Assembly (NCBI GenBank): GCA_002284615.2
Contig: MU069825.1
Coordinates: 1 to 16,639, forward strand
Length of the DNA stretch: 16,639 bases
Origin: Dunaliella salina
Taxonomy: Eukaryota > Chlorophyta > Chlorophyceae > Chlamydomonadales > Dunaliellaceae
Direction: 5' to 3'
Part shown: in pieces, positions 7,770 through 16,599 of the stretch
How positions within the stretch are numbered: position 1 is the first letter of the stretch
Layout: every line of letters begins with the position of its first letter
Notes under the pieces: model-generated
Seen by the model: only the letters and a program-made list of their open reading frames with translations
Database searches by the model: none
Told to the model about the DNA's origin: nothing
Made by a program: the position numbers and the translations under genes

Positions 7770-8138
7770 GGAAAGAAAAGAAAAAAAAAGAAAAGAAAAA
7801 CTACATAGGAAGATAAACTCTCCCTACATCAATTAAGGAAAAGGAGACACATTGGCTCAAAGAGCCGTGAGTCCCCTCCACCGCAAGGTAAGAAAAAGAG
7901 AGGGCTAATGCCATGTTAGTAATGGGGATCTGGAGGGTTACAAGAAGTACCCGTCTCTGCACTCTGGCTGTGGGAAGTATTGTTATGTTCAATGGCGCGG
8001 CGTGTGGTGGCAAGTTTGTGGGCATATTGAACAGAATGCGCGTGAAGTTGTTGAGCAAGCCTAGTGGCACGCTGATGATCCAATCCTAGTTGTTTGAATG
8101 CAGCTATGCACCAATACAATTCTTTCACTTAATGCAAC
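7770..8138 (-). mobile_element. 5'-truncated copy of the large element, inverted
   Basis: On the minus strand this copy carries the last 60-70 codons of the nuclease protein (8128-7916): FKQLGLDHQRATRLAQQ, HAHSVQYAHKLATTRRAIEH and NPPDPH. The shared 3'UTR (TTAATTGATGTAGGGAGAG read in reverse at about 7810-7830) and a (TTTTC)n tail (about 7770-7800) follow. Its 3'UTR (GGAGGGGACTCAC) is closer to the 2702-2812 copy than to the large element. Homology fades between about 8098 and 8138, at the palindromes. No target-site duplication was found. Confidence 0.85.
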
Positions 8139-8181
8139 AGCTCCACTGATCAGTGGAGCTATATGTCATGACATATAGCTC
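8139..8181. repeat. Two overlapping perfect palindromes
   Basis: Bases 8139-8160 form a perfect 22-bp palindrome centred on TGATCA. Bases 8156-8181 form a perfect 26-bp palindrome centred on TCATGA. They share GAGCT at 8156-8160. Either could extrude as a cruciform or fold as an RNA hairpin with almost no loop. They sit at the 5' truncation point of the inverted element copy. Confidence 0.9.
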
Positions 8182-8274
8182 AACTCAGATCGGATGATTG
8201 TTGGGCATCTCACATTCTCTCAGCCATGGATGGTTTGACTCATTCTCACATTTTGAAGCAAAAGTTGCTAAATC

Positions 8275-8660
8275 GTGAACCAATTGATCTCAGCCGTTTT
8301 GTCAAGACCCCAGGATGAGTCACACCCTAGAGCACGCAACAAGCAAACGGCTGACCACGAATGGTGCGCCTTGCCCACAAAGAGGGTCAAAGCTATTTAT
8401 TCCCTTACCAACATCCCAAATACGTGTTTCTTGACCTCCCCCAGGATCATTCCCTGCGTGGCTCGCTTCAGAAACCAGTGTTCACACCCTTTGGTCTGAG
8501 ACAGCAGCTTCGGAATCCTGGCTCGTCCCCTAATTGTGTCCCCAAATTGTGGCGTATGCCAGGTTCGTGATAATATACAAGGTGAAAAGCATGTCATCTT
8601 CTTTTGCACACACACTCAAGTAGTTGCGCTCTGCAGGAAATATGTCAGAGGGGGGCGACA
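8275..8660 (+). pseudogene. Second-family retroelement remnant, zinc-knuckle region
   Basis: Plus-strand frames read TNIPNTCFLTSPRIIPCVARFRNQCSH (about 8395-8490) and then, in another frame, SPNCGVCQVRDNIQGEKHVIFFCTHTQVVALCRKYV (about 8539-8646). The pattern ARFR...H, CxxC, (D/G)EKHVxFxCTH, then a basic KY stretch matches the post-reverse-transcriptase knuckle of non-LTR elements, and parallels the block at 2642-2870. Frames are broken and no reverse transcriptase core lies upstream within the window, so this too is a 5'-truncated or eroded piece. Confidence 0.5.
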
Positions 8661-8702
8661 GAGGCCTGAAATGGGGGTACTTTTCAAATGTTCCTTGAGC
8701 AT

Positions 8703-8789
8703 GTGTGCCCCAATTGGCAGTTTTTAAGACCACTACCCAAATGTAGCATCCAATTCACCTAAGCTTAAAAACTGCCAGTCGGGGCACAC
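8703..8789. repeat. 26-bp inverted repeat with 35-nt loop
   Basis: Bases 8703-8728 are the reverse complement of 8764-8789 with two mismatches (24/26). The stem is GC-rich at the outer end and A/T-rich at the inner end. This could be a small MITE-like unit, or a foldback RNA such as a miRNA precursor; nothing else distinguishes these. Confidence 0.85.
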
Positions 8790-10229
8790 CTGCCTGATGG
8801 GAGGCGGCGCGAACCCTAATTTTCACCGTGGTGACCAAATCTCCATATCCGACCACCCACTGCACCAAGTAAAGTATTTCTTTGTGATTTGGTGTCCTTG
8901 TGCAAAAAATATCATTGCAAAAACATGGAGTGAAAAGACCCAGTGGTCGGTCAGATACAGGATTTCAGCCATTTCCCTTAGAGAAATTGCAGCACATGGT
9001 GTGCTAAAAAGGTCCATGTTCGACCTCCTCCTTTCCTACTTTTGAATATGCAGGATTTAAGTATAATATACGGGTGTCAAAAATAGAAAAGTTTTGGAAG
9101 GGAAAAACGGTCCCAGGGTGGAGCTGTGGGCCTTTTTTACGTGATCTGAGGCTGGGGGAGTGATCTGGGGACCTCCAATTTTCATGAATTTTTGGGGGAC
9201 ATGATAATTTATAGAATTATAATGGTTGGCATAGTTAGACTTGAGGGAAAAAGTAGGGAAAGAACATATCCAGTGATTTTGGCCCGTTGACCCCCTCTGG
9301 AAATATGCATCGTTATTGACCCACTCCGGGTCGCAGAATGTGTCCGCATGTGTTTATGCAAAGAAACAACAAACTAATTGTTTCTTCCATGATACAATTA
9401 TTTTTTATGAGCAGGCTAGCAGTCGCGGGTCTTGACAGAAGGCCTTTCCCTGCAAACCTCCCGTACACCTCCTTGAAAGCTTTGGACATTCTCTTCGAAA
9501 TCCGGACACGCAAAGAGCATATAAGCTGCTTCTCAAGTGGGGTGCCAGGTGACTCTGATCATTTCTGCTTCTTCTGCTACAATAGTCCAAGTACAACTCA
9601 TCCCAAACAGGCGAGATTAAATAATGGATAACTTCCAATTTTCCTTAACAAGGCAATCACAGGCATAACTGAATACTGCAAGCACCCAACTGAAGCTCCT
9701 TTTGAAGACAACTGTCAAGATAAGTGTCCTCCTTTTCGCTAATGAGTACGTCAAATAAAATCATGGAAGAAGGAAATCAAACACCACAAGCAAAACAAAC
9801 ATGTCAAACCACATTGTCATTCATGGTCATTGAGTTTCTTGCCTGTTCTTATACAGCTCATGTGCAAATGTCGATGAAACCCATAACACCATACTTATCC
9901 AAACTTTTTGGTGTGAAAATAGAGCCCTGGGCGCTGTGCATTGTTGCGCAAACATCAACACCCCAGCTCAGTCGATGTTGAACCGCAAAGCACGCGGCTG
10001 CTGACTCTGCTGGGCAAATATGGATGTCCCATCAACCTGAGATGAAAGCAGGCAGTAGAGAAAGGGAAACCAATGAAGGCTAGCACAAGTGTGCATGAGT
10101 TAACCAACCAAAAACCTTCAGGAGAGGCACCTGTCGTGTGCATGAAGTGCTTGCTGCTGTTGTCTTCATGGCTTGTACCTCCATCCCTGAACATGCTGCG
10201 ACTCTCTCAAAGCCAGTACCTCACCTTGA
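8790..10229. other. No identifiable gene
   Basis: Only short unrelated open frames occur on both strands. I see no conserved domain, RNA gene or clear repeat. If PRMT10 has a further 3' exon, it would have to lie here, but I could not recognise one. Confidence 0.5.
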
Positions 10230-10352
10230 CCACATTACAATACATCCCATTACATAAGGATTACAACACATAAGGGAATTTCCATTACAAAAGGGAATGT
10301 AATTTCCATTACATTCCATTACATAAGGGATTACGTTACATAAGGAATGTAA
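10230..10352. repeat. AT-rich ATTACATTCC/TTACATAAGG repeat cluster
   Basis: CCATTACA, TTACATAAGG and GGAATGTAA words recur many times in both orientations. One perfect 10-bp inverted repeat (GGAATGTAAT at 10294-10303, ATTACATTCC at 10308-10317) has a 4-nt loop. The cluster covers the end of the PRMT10 reading frame. Confidence 0.8.
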
Positions 10353-10538
10353 CTTTCAGCCGCATAGTTTGGCTGGCCATAACTATGAAAGTCGTCACCT
10401 TGACTAGCATGTTCACGCGCAGCAGGCGATGGTTCTCAGGCTTGCGGGTGACCTCGATGGATGCAATGATGGAGTCGTTGGGGGCACACTCAAGCGGTGG
10501 CTGCAAGTAAAACACCTGCTGCCCCCAGTGTGTTGCTC
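10336..10538 (-). CDS. PRMT10: PRMT10 exon F, possible terminal exon
   Basis: The acceptor ends CCTTTCAG. It encodes [16 protein letters not shown] and [15 protein letters not shown] to 10399. A possible donor (AAG|GTGACG) follows. Without splicing the frame runs 20 more codons to TAA at 10336-10338. That gives a tail of about the length usual after NHRL in PRMT10, but its last codons lie in the ATTACATTCC repeat. Confidence 0.8.
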
Positions 10539-13500
10539 CTGAAAGGTTGGTGTGGCACACAGGAGGGACAGATGAGGATAGCATTCCCAGTTGACAGCGC
10601 ACAGCAATCCCAGGGCTTATGTCTAGCTCGTGTCAAGATGGATTAGGAGCGGATTGCATTGCCGGGTATAATTACGCTCTCAGCTGAAAGCAGATACACG
10701 TGTTACCTCCACTTCCATGTGAGTGGGCAGCTTTCTTTGGGAAGCTTCATCAAAGTAGAGCAATACACAAGAGCCAGCTCCACCCAACTGCAGCATTTTT
10801 TTCCATTTCCTTTCTGTCCCATCAATCTTGCTGAAACCTGCATATCCAACACCACAATCACCAACTGGGTGCACCACCCTGCTTTTTCGCGTAGGAAGAG
10901 CCAATGCTGTGTCAAATAATACATGGCTGTCTCCCAAACAGTGCAGCGCTCCTTATTCAGTGCTTTATTTTCTCTTCCAATGTGCTTTTTTCTCTCTCAC
11001 CTGTTGGGTCAGGAGCTGTTGAAAGCTTGACATCACAGTCAGCTGGGTTCTCCTCCGAGCCGCTGCATAACGCATGCACATTATACAGGTTTTGTGGTGA
11101 CAAAAAGCAAATTGTCGGGGACGCGAGGCAAGTAGATGTACGACAGAATGTGATCCGGAGGTCACTGCACCCTGATCGATGGCTTAAGTAGGATTGAAAG
11201 CTTATCAGACAGCTTATGAAGGGCTTGTCTTTGATGGGAGGCTCATCACAGACAGGTTGGGTCCAAGGGGTCACTGTACCTTGATCAAAGGCACACCTCG
11301 TACAGTGGCACAAGCACAAGCCATGACAAGATTCTGCTCATTTCAAATCGTGGCAGGGATGGCGTGAGCAAAGAATGATGGGGCCAGGCAATCGAGCATG
11401 AAAGGCATCCAAGCAGCACAAGCGCATGACATGAATGCTCACTTGAACAGAACATCAAAGTAGCCGGTGAAAGCCTCCACAGGTCCGCCATCGGCCACAT
11501 GCATGACGAACTGCTCCTTCATTGGTGCCTGCATGCAACATGCCACCAGCCGCTTGTTGGCAGAAAGAAAGACTAACTACTTAATGCACACGGCTTGACG
11601 GGAGGTTGGCCAGGCCGCAGCACAACTAGATACTAACTTCAGATGAATGAATAGGTGAAAGGATGAATGATTTGGTGCATTGCTGAATCAGTGAATGAAG
11701 GATGCATGAATGAATGAATGAATGAATGAATGAATGAATGAATGAATGAATGGACGAACGAATGAAATGAATGGATGGATGGATGGATGGATGGATGGAT
11801 GGATGGATGGATGGATGGATGGATGAATGGATGGATGGATGGATGAATGGATGGATGGATGAATGGATGGAAGAATAAACGAACGAATGGAGGAGTGAGC
11901 TACAGCAAAACACAGCGCAGGCGGAAACGAAGAGCAGGGGTGGGAGCGGCCCCCTGCACCATGCAAACTCATGTCGTGCTGCCCTTGAGATGCAGCAGAA
12001 GGCATGCTGCATTAAGGCATGCACTGGGCTTACTTGAGCAAATCCTTTAAATGACATAATCAGGGTTGTGTAAGGAGGTTTCAGAAGTTGGTAAAGAGGC
12101 TCCAAAGGGCTCTTTGGCCCTCTTTTGCCACACCCTCAACCCTCTTTACCCAACGCTAGACGTAACACACACCAGATAATGATATACCACAAGCCTGTGG
12201 GTGGATATGGCTGTCTTAGCGTGAAGCTGAGGGACCTTTGCATGCACGGGTTGCCAGCCAGACAACATTTTGCCCCTTCAAGAACGCTGCATCCCAGAAG
12301 CAAAGAGCAAAAAATTATCCATTATGTGCGTCAAAGGAGCACAGGCTAGCTCACAGTGCACCAGTGCTTCCTTTTTAGCTTCTCAAAAACCTTGATTTCA
12401 TATCCCATCTTAACATGCCCGTTTCTTTAATCTTGACTTTGTATCTTACGTCCACAAGCCCCCAGCCCGCCGGGAGGCTGCAGGCCTCCTGGACATGGAA
12501 TGCTTGGCATACCTCTTGTCACCATGCAGGACATGAAGAGATGATGCTCTTTATCAGAGCAGGAAAAACTGTTTTGTTGCCGCCCATAAATTGCTGGTGC
12601 TAGCCACTAGACTGCTTTGAGTATGCTCCCGACTATGTATCCAGGCGTGTTCTCCGTGCCCTTTCCAGGCCCTGCGGCCAAGCTTGTCCTTCTGTGCCTG
12701 CTGCCAACTCGCAATGAGCACCTTGTACTTCTTGTTGTGCTCGTGCACCGTGGCATTCTGTGTTCTGCACAGGATGCTGGTCTTGCAGAGGATGCACTGC
12801 GCCACATACTCATATTTTCATCAAGGCCACCATCTCTCAGCCAATGCTTTTGCAAGGGACACTTTGGGGGCTCATACCAGTGTGCCTGAAACTTAGTTGT
12901 GACACCATGTGGCAAGCCTGCCAGATAATCATCATCACATTGGCCCCTCTTCACTCTTTTCCTGCTTTCCTTCCCGCTCATTGAAGAAAGTTTGTAAATT
13001 GGGCCTGCTGGACTCGAAATTGTGGGGAAGTCGGAGGCATTCTAAGGAAACTCGACCCCTTTTCACCAAAGCCCCTCAAATTCAAAAGGTGGTTCTGTAT
13101 CTTCAAAAAATTAGAAAAACCCCAATTTCATATCGGAAGATGTAAATATCGCAAAAGAGGAAGCACTGCAGAGCACCCACGCCTTTCACGCTCGTACCAT
13201 TTACACCATTCCTAAATCGCCACAAGCCCTGGCCCCATGCAGCCTTGCGCAACCTGTAGCTCCTTAAATGAAAGTTCGCGCAAGTCATGATGTCGATGCA
13301 TGTCAAATCAATGCATGCCTACAAGTAAGGTTGGCCAATCCCCTCTTTTTACACATATTTATACGTATCATACAGCAAAAGTGTGGAAATTTCAACGCTA
13401 AGCGTACGGGCAAACGGTAATTGTATTCGGAACCAACCCTATGTATGAATGCCTCAATGCTCAGGCTGATGCAGCCATGGTCTACCTGCAGCTCCGCCAG

Positions 13501-16500
13501 TGTGAGCTTGTGCAGGTCATACTTTTTGAAACATGCCGGAGAGCCCAGCAGCTGCTGTGGGTGCACATTCATCCACTGGGAGGTGTGCAGGTAGTACTCC
13601 TTGTGCTCCTTGCGGAAGGGCTCTGTTAAGCAGCCCATGTCGACCTGCAGGTGGGGAACGCACTTGTCTGTTGAATGAGGGTGGCTGCTTAAATTAAATC
13701 AAATCAAAAGAGCTATGATAAGTGGCCCATGTCGACCTGCAGGTGTGGGCGATGCAGTTAGTCATTTTGACTGGAGCCCTAATATTCCTTCAGTTTTTCT
13801 TGCAACCTTTTAACCTTGTGGGCGATGCATTTGTGTCAGACGAGGGCTAATTGCTGAATTTACACTGAGGAATGAAGCCCTTCAAGCGCAGGGCCGAGCG
13901 CATGATCAAAAACGACACCATGATTATCAGCCAAAGCAAAAAGTTGAGAGGCGAGCTATCCTAAGGCACTATCATGGCACAGTTTGCTCTTACCAGCACC
14001 CACCTGGTAGAGGTCCCTCATCTCTTGCATAAACTCTGACCACCCCTCCATGCCATTCTGCGTGACGAAATTGGAGCACATGCTCAATTAGCACACTCCG
14101 TGTTTGCATGGACAGGAATTCAATCCAATTCCCCTAATAAAACGTAGGTAGGCAAAAAGAATTGCATACGCTACGAATGCATTGCGGCATAGCTGTGTGG
14201 TGCAGTGGCCCTCCAGGATCTTCTCTGTGGTCCTGGGTAAGGTTCCGCAAAGATGCCCTCAGATAGGCATGATCAGCAACATACCCTTACCTTCCCTTGC
14301 AAATGCATTGAAGACATCAGCCACACATGCCTGAAGTGGCACTGACCCTGGGGCGGGAGCCCCTAGGTTTGTCTCCTTCCTGTGAAGTTCACACCTGGCT
14401 GCCCAGGTTTCTTCGGCCCAGTGCATCCCCCACCCTGAAGCTTTGGCTGCCCCCTGAAACAAAAGTGGTTGGCATCCCTGTAGTCAGGGAGGCATGAGAG
14501 GCTGTGGCTGGCGCTTATAAAATCCTTTGCAGGCAATCCTTGAGGACAGCCAGCCTATGATCCGTCCAGAAACTCAGCATAGTTGCCAGCATTTTTTTCA
14601 CCGGAACAGCCAGATTTTGGTGGCCTGGAGTGCAGCAAGCAAAGCCCGGGAGCAAGATCCCATAAAGTCCTCATGTGACCTTCCCATCCTGGCCACCTCA
14701 AGCCCTTGGAATAGCTCCGGTCGACACAGAATCCATCAGCATCCTCAAGTGGATGCCCTTGCTGGGTCTGGGGCCTGGGGGCGGCCAATTCCAGAAAGTT
14801 AATAGTCAACATGCGGACCTTTCAGGCCTGCTCTCTAGCAACGGATTTCCATAATTCCAAATATAACGGGATTTCTAAATTATTTCTGTTGATGGTGTAA
14901 CATGCGACACAAGTGCGAGAGGTGTACGCGCAGGAGTGCGCAACATGGGCAGAAGTTGCAACCCTGCCCTGCTGTGTGGACAGAAGAGCCCCTAGTGCAC
15001 AGCCTGCTGTTGCCTGTACAAGGGGAGCAAGCAAGCACGGCATGGCGCGAGCAGCTTGCATGGCACACTCAACTGCGCATCATGCACTCACCAACAGGGC
15101 ATGCTCTGCTGCAAAATGGTCCTGTTGTTGCCCTGTGCACGGCACCTCATCGTCATCAATGCTGCCCCCATGTCAGCAATATTTCAGGGCTGCTTGCGAT
15201 GCTTCCCCTACTCGTCCCTGGTGCCCTCCTGGGATCAGGAGGTCCAGGGTTGACTCAGCTAAGATGCCCTCATATAGGCATGTGCAGCAACAGAACCTTT
15301 CCTTTCCTTGTCCCTGATGGTCAGTGTTTCATGCAACAACAAAGGCAGAAGCTTGACTAGCTCCCACATACATCATCACAATCTCTTGGCCTCTACATCT
15401 TATCAAACGAATTACGATGACTGGCAAGTACTCTAAGCATCACGCAGCCAGCAAAACGGCGGTCGTGATTTGCCAGGGATCAGGGATGTTCACGCCGTCC
15501 AGCAACCGGAGATAATGTTTGATGGAAAATCGGAAAGTTTTTGAAGGGGGTCCCGGGCTAACCGGAAAAATAACGACATTTTGGTTGGAATGCCTAAGAC
15601 CCAGAGGTCCGGGGTTCGATTCCCACTCTCTCTGGACTTTTTGCTGACGCGGTTCCGGGCAAACCGGACAAGCACAATAAGCCCCTGAATTTCCCTGCCA
15701 GGAATGACTTGCATGCGAAGCACTCACAAACAATGAAGCCGGATTTTGCAAATTTGCCTCCAGGCAGGCGTTCCCTTGGATGTTGCATGTATGCCCAAGA
15801 GCAAAAATTTGCAGGTTGTAAGCTCTAGCGACTTAGGAAGCTCAGCAGCTCCTCCCTGGTGCAGCATAGGATAGGATAGCCCGTGGCGTCAGTGTTGATA
15901 CTGAAAACCCCTGGTATTGGCCAATACATGCAGCAGGCACGGGGGAGGCCTACTGGGGCCCGGCCAGACCTCCCTGATGTTGCGTACGCCTCGCAAGGGC
16001 AAACTCCGACAAATATCAGCGGCCCTTGCAACACCCCATTTTCACTTGTACATTGCCAGCAGACCCCCCAAGCACCCGCTGTTGCAGTTTGGGCTTGAGC
16101 AGGTTCCCTCTCAAGAATGGCGGTTACCAAATGTGTCCGAGAAGTGCAGGAAGCGTGCACATTCTTGGCTCCAAAATTATGAAAATATCAATCGAGAAAC
16201 ATCTGCAGACTCAGAACACTGACTGGTGTGCCCAAATGAAAGCAATTCCTGTTTTTGATGCAAAGAGGACCACCTGAACCACGTCCAGGTGCCCCAAACA
16301 TACCAGACAAGCCCTTTCCTTCAAACAAGGAATCCCTCATACTCAGAGCGTCATATGCACCTGGCAGTGTATCCATTTCTGGCATAGAACTGGGGGGGTG
16401 ACTTCTAGCAGCACTCACTTGGAGCTCATGGAGCTTCTGCGTGGCCATGTGGGTCCGAATAGGAGCCATATAGATGTTGGCATGGCTAGGGTACATGGCG

Positions 16501-16547
16501 CCCCCCGGCTTCAGGAATTTATCGCGGGAAACCAAGACGCTGTCCAG
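10336..16547 (-). CDS. PRMT10: Protein arginine N-methyltransferase PRMT10, C-terminal half (5' partial, six exons)
   Basis: The enzyme transfers methyl groups from S-adenosylmethionine to arginine side chains. Exons on the minus strand are 16547-16419, 14057-14004, 13644-13486, 11528-11443, 11062-11001 and 10538-10399, the last possibly reading through to a stop at 10336-10338. Lengths 129, 54, 159, 86, 62 and 140 and phases 0,0,0,2,1 join without a break. All introns are GT...AG, mostly ending GCAG. Diagnostic pieces in order are [20 protein letters not shown] (strand after the double-E loop), [20 protein letters not shown] and [40 protein letters not shown] (the THW loop) and [10 protein letters not shown]. 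The VDMG, YY-TSxW, NPQQ-like and THWGQQVF blocks fit plant PRMT10 better than PRMT1 or PRMT6. The SAM-binding N-terminal half lies beyond the right edge. Confidence 0.9.
10539..11000 (-). other. PRMT10 intron with an exon-like segment
   Basis: On the minus strand 10837-10707 looks like an exon. It has an ATATGCAG acceptor, open frame [42 protein letters not shown], and a GTAACA donor. Its 131-nt length would shift the frame of the THW exon, so it is not part of the main transcript. Confidence 0.45.
11001..11062 (-). CDS. PRMT10: PRMT10 exon E
   Basis: It is 62 nt and encodes [20 protein letters not shown] between split codons. The acceptor ends TTATGCAG and the donor is GTGAGA. The split codon G|GA (Gly) continues in exon F. 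Confidence 0.9.
11063..11442 (-). other. PRMT10 intron, nothing further recognised
   Basis: GT...AG intron of 380 nt; no repeat or exon-like segment stands out. Confidence 0.7.
11443..11528 (-). CDS. PRMT10: PRMT10 exon D
   Basis: It has 28 codons plus two bases, encoding [15 protein letters not shown] and [12 protein letters not shown]. The acceptor ends GCATGCAG and the donor is GTGAGC. The split codon AA|C (Asn) continues in exon E. Confidence 0.9.
11529..13485 (-). other. PRMT10 intron (1957 nt) with microsatellite and a Cys/His segment
   Basis: Besides the tetranucleotide microsatellite (separate entry), minus-strand 12810-12554 reads [17 protein letters not shown], then [20 protein letters not shown], ending at a stop. 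A CxxC...HxH spacing with a basic tail suggests a small zinc-binding piece. I cannot name a family, and it may be a chance frame or a captured exon. Confidence 0.5.
11641..11893. repeat. Compound (AATG)n/(ATGG)n microsatellite
   Basis: AATG units run about 11705-11752, then, after a short GGACGAACG break, ATGG units mixed with AATG run about 11769-11871. Reverse frames spell Ile-His-Pro-Ser repeats, which are not a protein. Confidence 0.95.
13486..13644 (-). CDS. PRMT10: PRMT10 exon C
   Basis: It has 53 codons in phase 0, from [10 protein letters not shown] to [10 protein letters not shown]. The acceptor ends CCTGCAG and the donor is GTAGAC. It contains [20 protein letters not shown], the most PRMT10-like stretch. 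Both borders carry the similar motif CTGCAGGT(C/A)GAC. Confidence 0.9.
13645..14003 (-). other. PRMT10 intron with duplicated acceptor
   Basis: The 21-nt sequence covering the acceptor and first codons of exon C (13633-13653) occurs again perfectly at 13725-13745. Use of the upstream copy would read VDMGHLS and stop. A 13-nt repeat TGTGGGCGATGCA also occurs at 13744-13756 and 13817-13829. Confidence 0.85.
14004..14057 (-). CDS. PRMT10: PRMT10 exon B
   Basis: It has 18 codons in phase 0, encoding [18 protein letters not shown]. The acceptor ends TCACGCAG and the donor is GTGGGT. This short exon links strand and barrel parts of the PRMT fold. Confidence 0.85.
14208..14299 (+). repeat. Dispersed repeat, copy 1
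   Basis: Bases 14250-14299 (AAGATGCCCTCAGATAGGCA onward) match 15261-15310 at about 43 of 50 positions. A weaker match extends leftwards through GGTCCTGGGT. Confidence 0.65.
15220..15310 (+). repeat. Dispersed repeat, copy 2
   Basis: Direct-orientation partner of 14208-14299. Its GGTCCAGGGTTGACTC resembles the GGTCCGGGGTTCGATTC of the tRNA-like unit at 15606, so both may be decayed relatives of one SINE. Confidence 0.6.
15545..15680 (+). mobile_element. tRNA-derived SINE-like unit
   Basis: A near-perfect pol III B box (GGTTCGATTCC, 15613-15623) lies about 20 nt after an A-box-like TGGTTGGAATG (about 15582-15592). A TTTTT terminator follows at about 15637-15641. The unit sits between imperfect direct repeats TCCCGGGCTAACCGG (about 15551) and TTCCGGGCAAACCGG (about 15653). 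The reverse frames spell GIEPRTSGS and ESNPGPLGL, a familiar by-product of translating tRNA-derived repeats. A cloverleaf does not fold: the T stem pairs at only three of five positions and the A-B spacing is short, so it is not an intact tRNA gene. Confidence 0.55.
16419..16547 (-). CDS. PRMT10: PRMT10 exon A (first in window)
   Basis: It has 43 codons, phase 0 at both ends. The acceptor ends GCGTGCAG and the donor is GTGAGT. It encodes [33 protein letters not shown] and the start of the following helix. Upstream exons with the SAM site are outside the window. Confidence 0.9.
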
Positions 16548-16599
16548 CTGCACGCATGTGAAAATGTGCATGCAGTCCATGAGCAAAGGAAAGAGCAGT

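Larger units (their letters stand above)
14058..16418 (-). other. PRMT10 intron (2361 nt) with dispersed repeats
   Basis: It contains the tRNA-like unit near 15580-15641 and a repeat pair at about 14208-14299 and 15220-15310, given separately. Open frames in 14500-15360 and 15825-16280 have no recognisable features. Confidence 0.7.

Noticed and set aside
10073..10273. Short plus-strand frame near the repeat cluster
   Set aside because: Low-information composition, ends inside the AT-rich repeat, no motif.
11626..12105. Long minus-strand frame with Ile-His-Pro-Ser repeats
   Set aside because: It is the translation of the AATG/ATGG microsatellite within a PRMT10 intron.
13633..13745. GTCGACCTGCAG occurring twice, identical to a common cloning polylinker segment
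   Set aside because: The first copy is a conserved PRMT10 codon block plus splice site in correct frame, so vector contamination is not needed to explain it.
14902..15360. Plus-strand 152-codon open frame
   Set aside because: It lies in an intron of the opposite-strand gene, has overlapping alternatives of similar length and no recognisable domain.
15583..15641. Intact tRNA gene
   Set aside because: The A-B spacing is too short for D and anticodon arms and the T stem has two mismatches.
15440..15788. Minus-strand frames containing ESNPGPLGL and GIEPRTSGS
   Set aside because: These phrases arise from translating a tRNA B box in reverse; they indicate a tRNA-derived repeat, not a protein.
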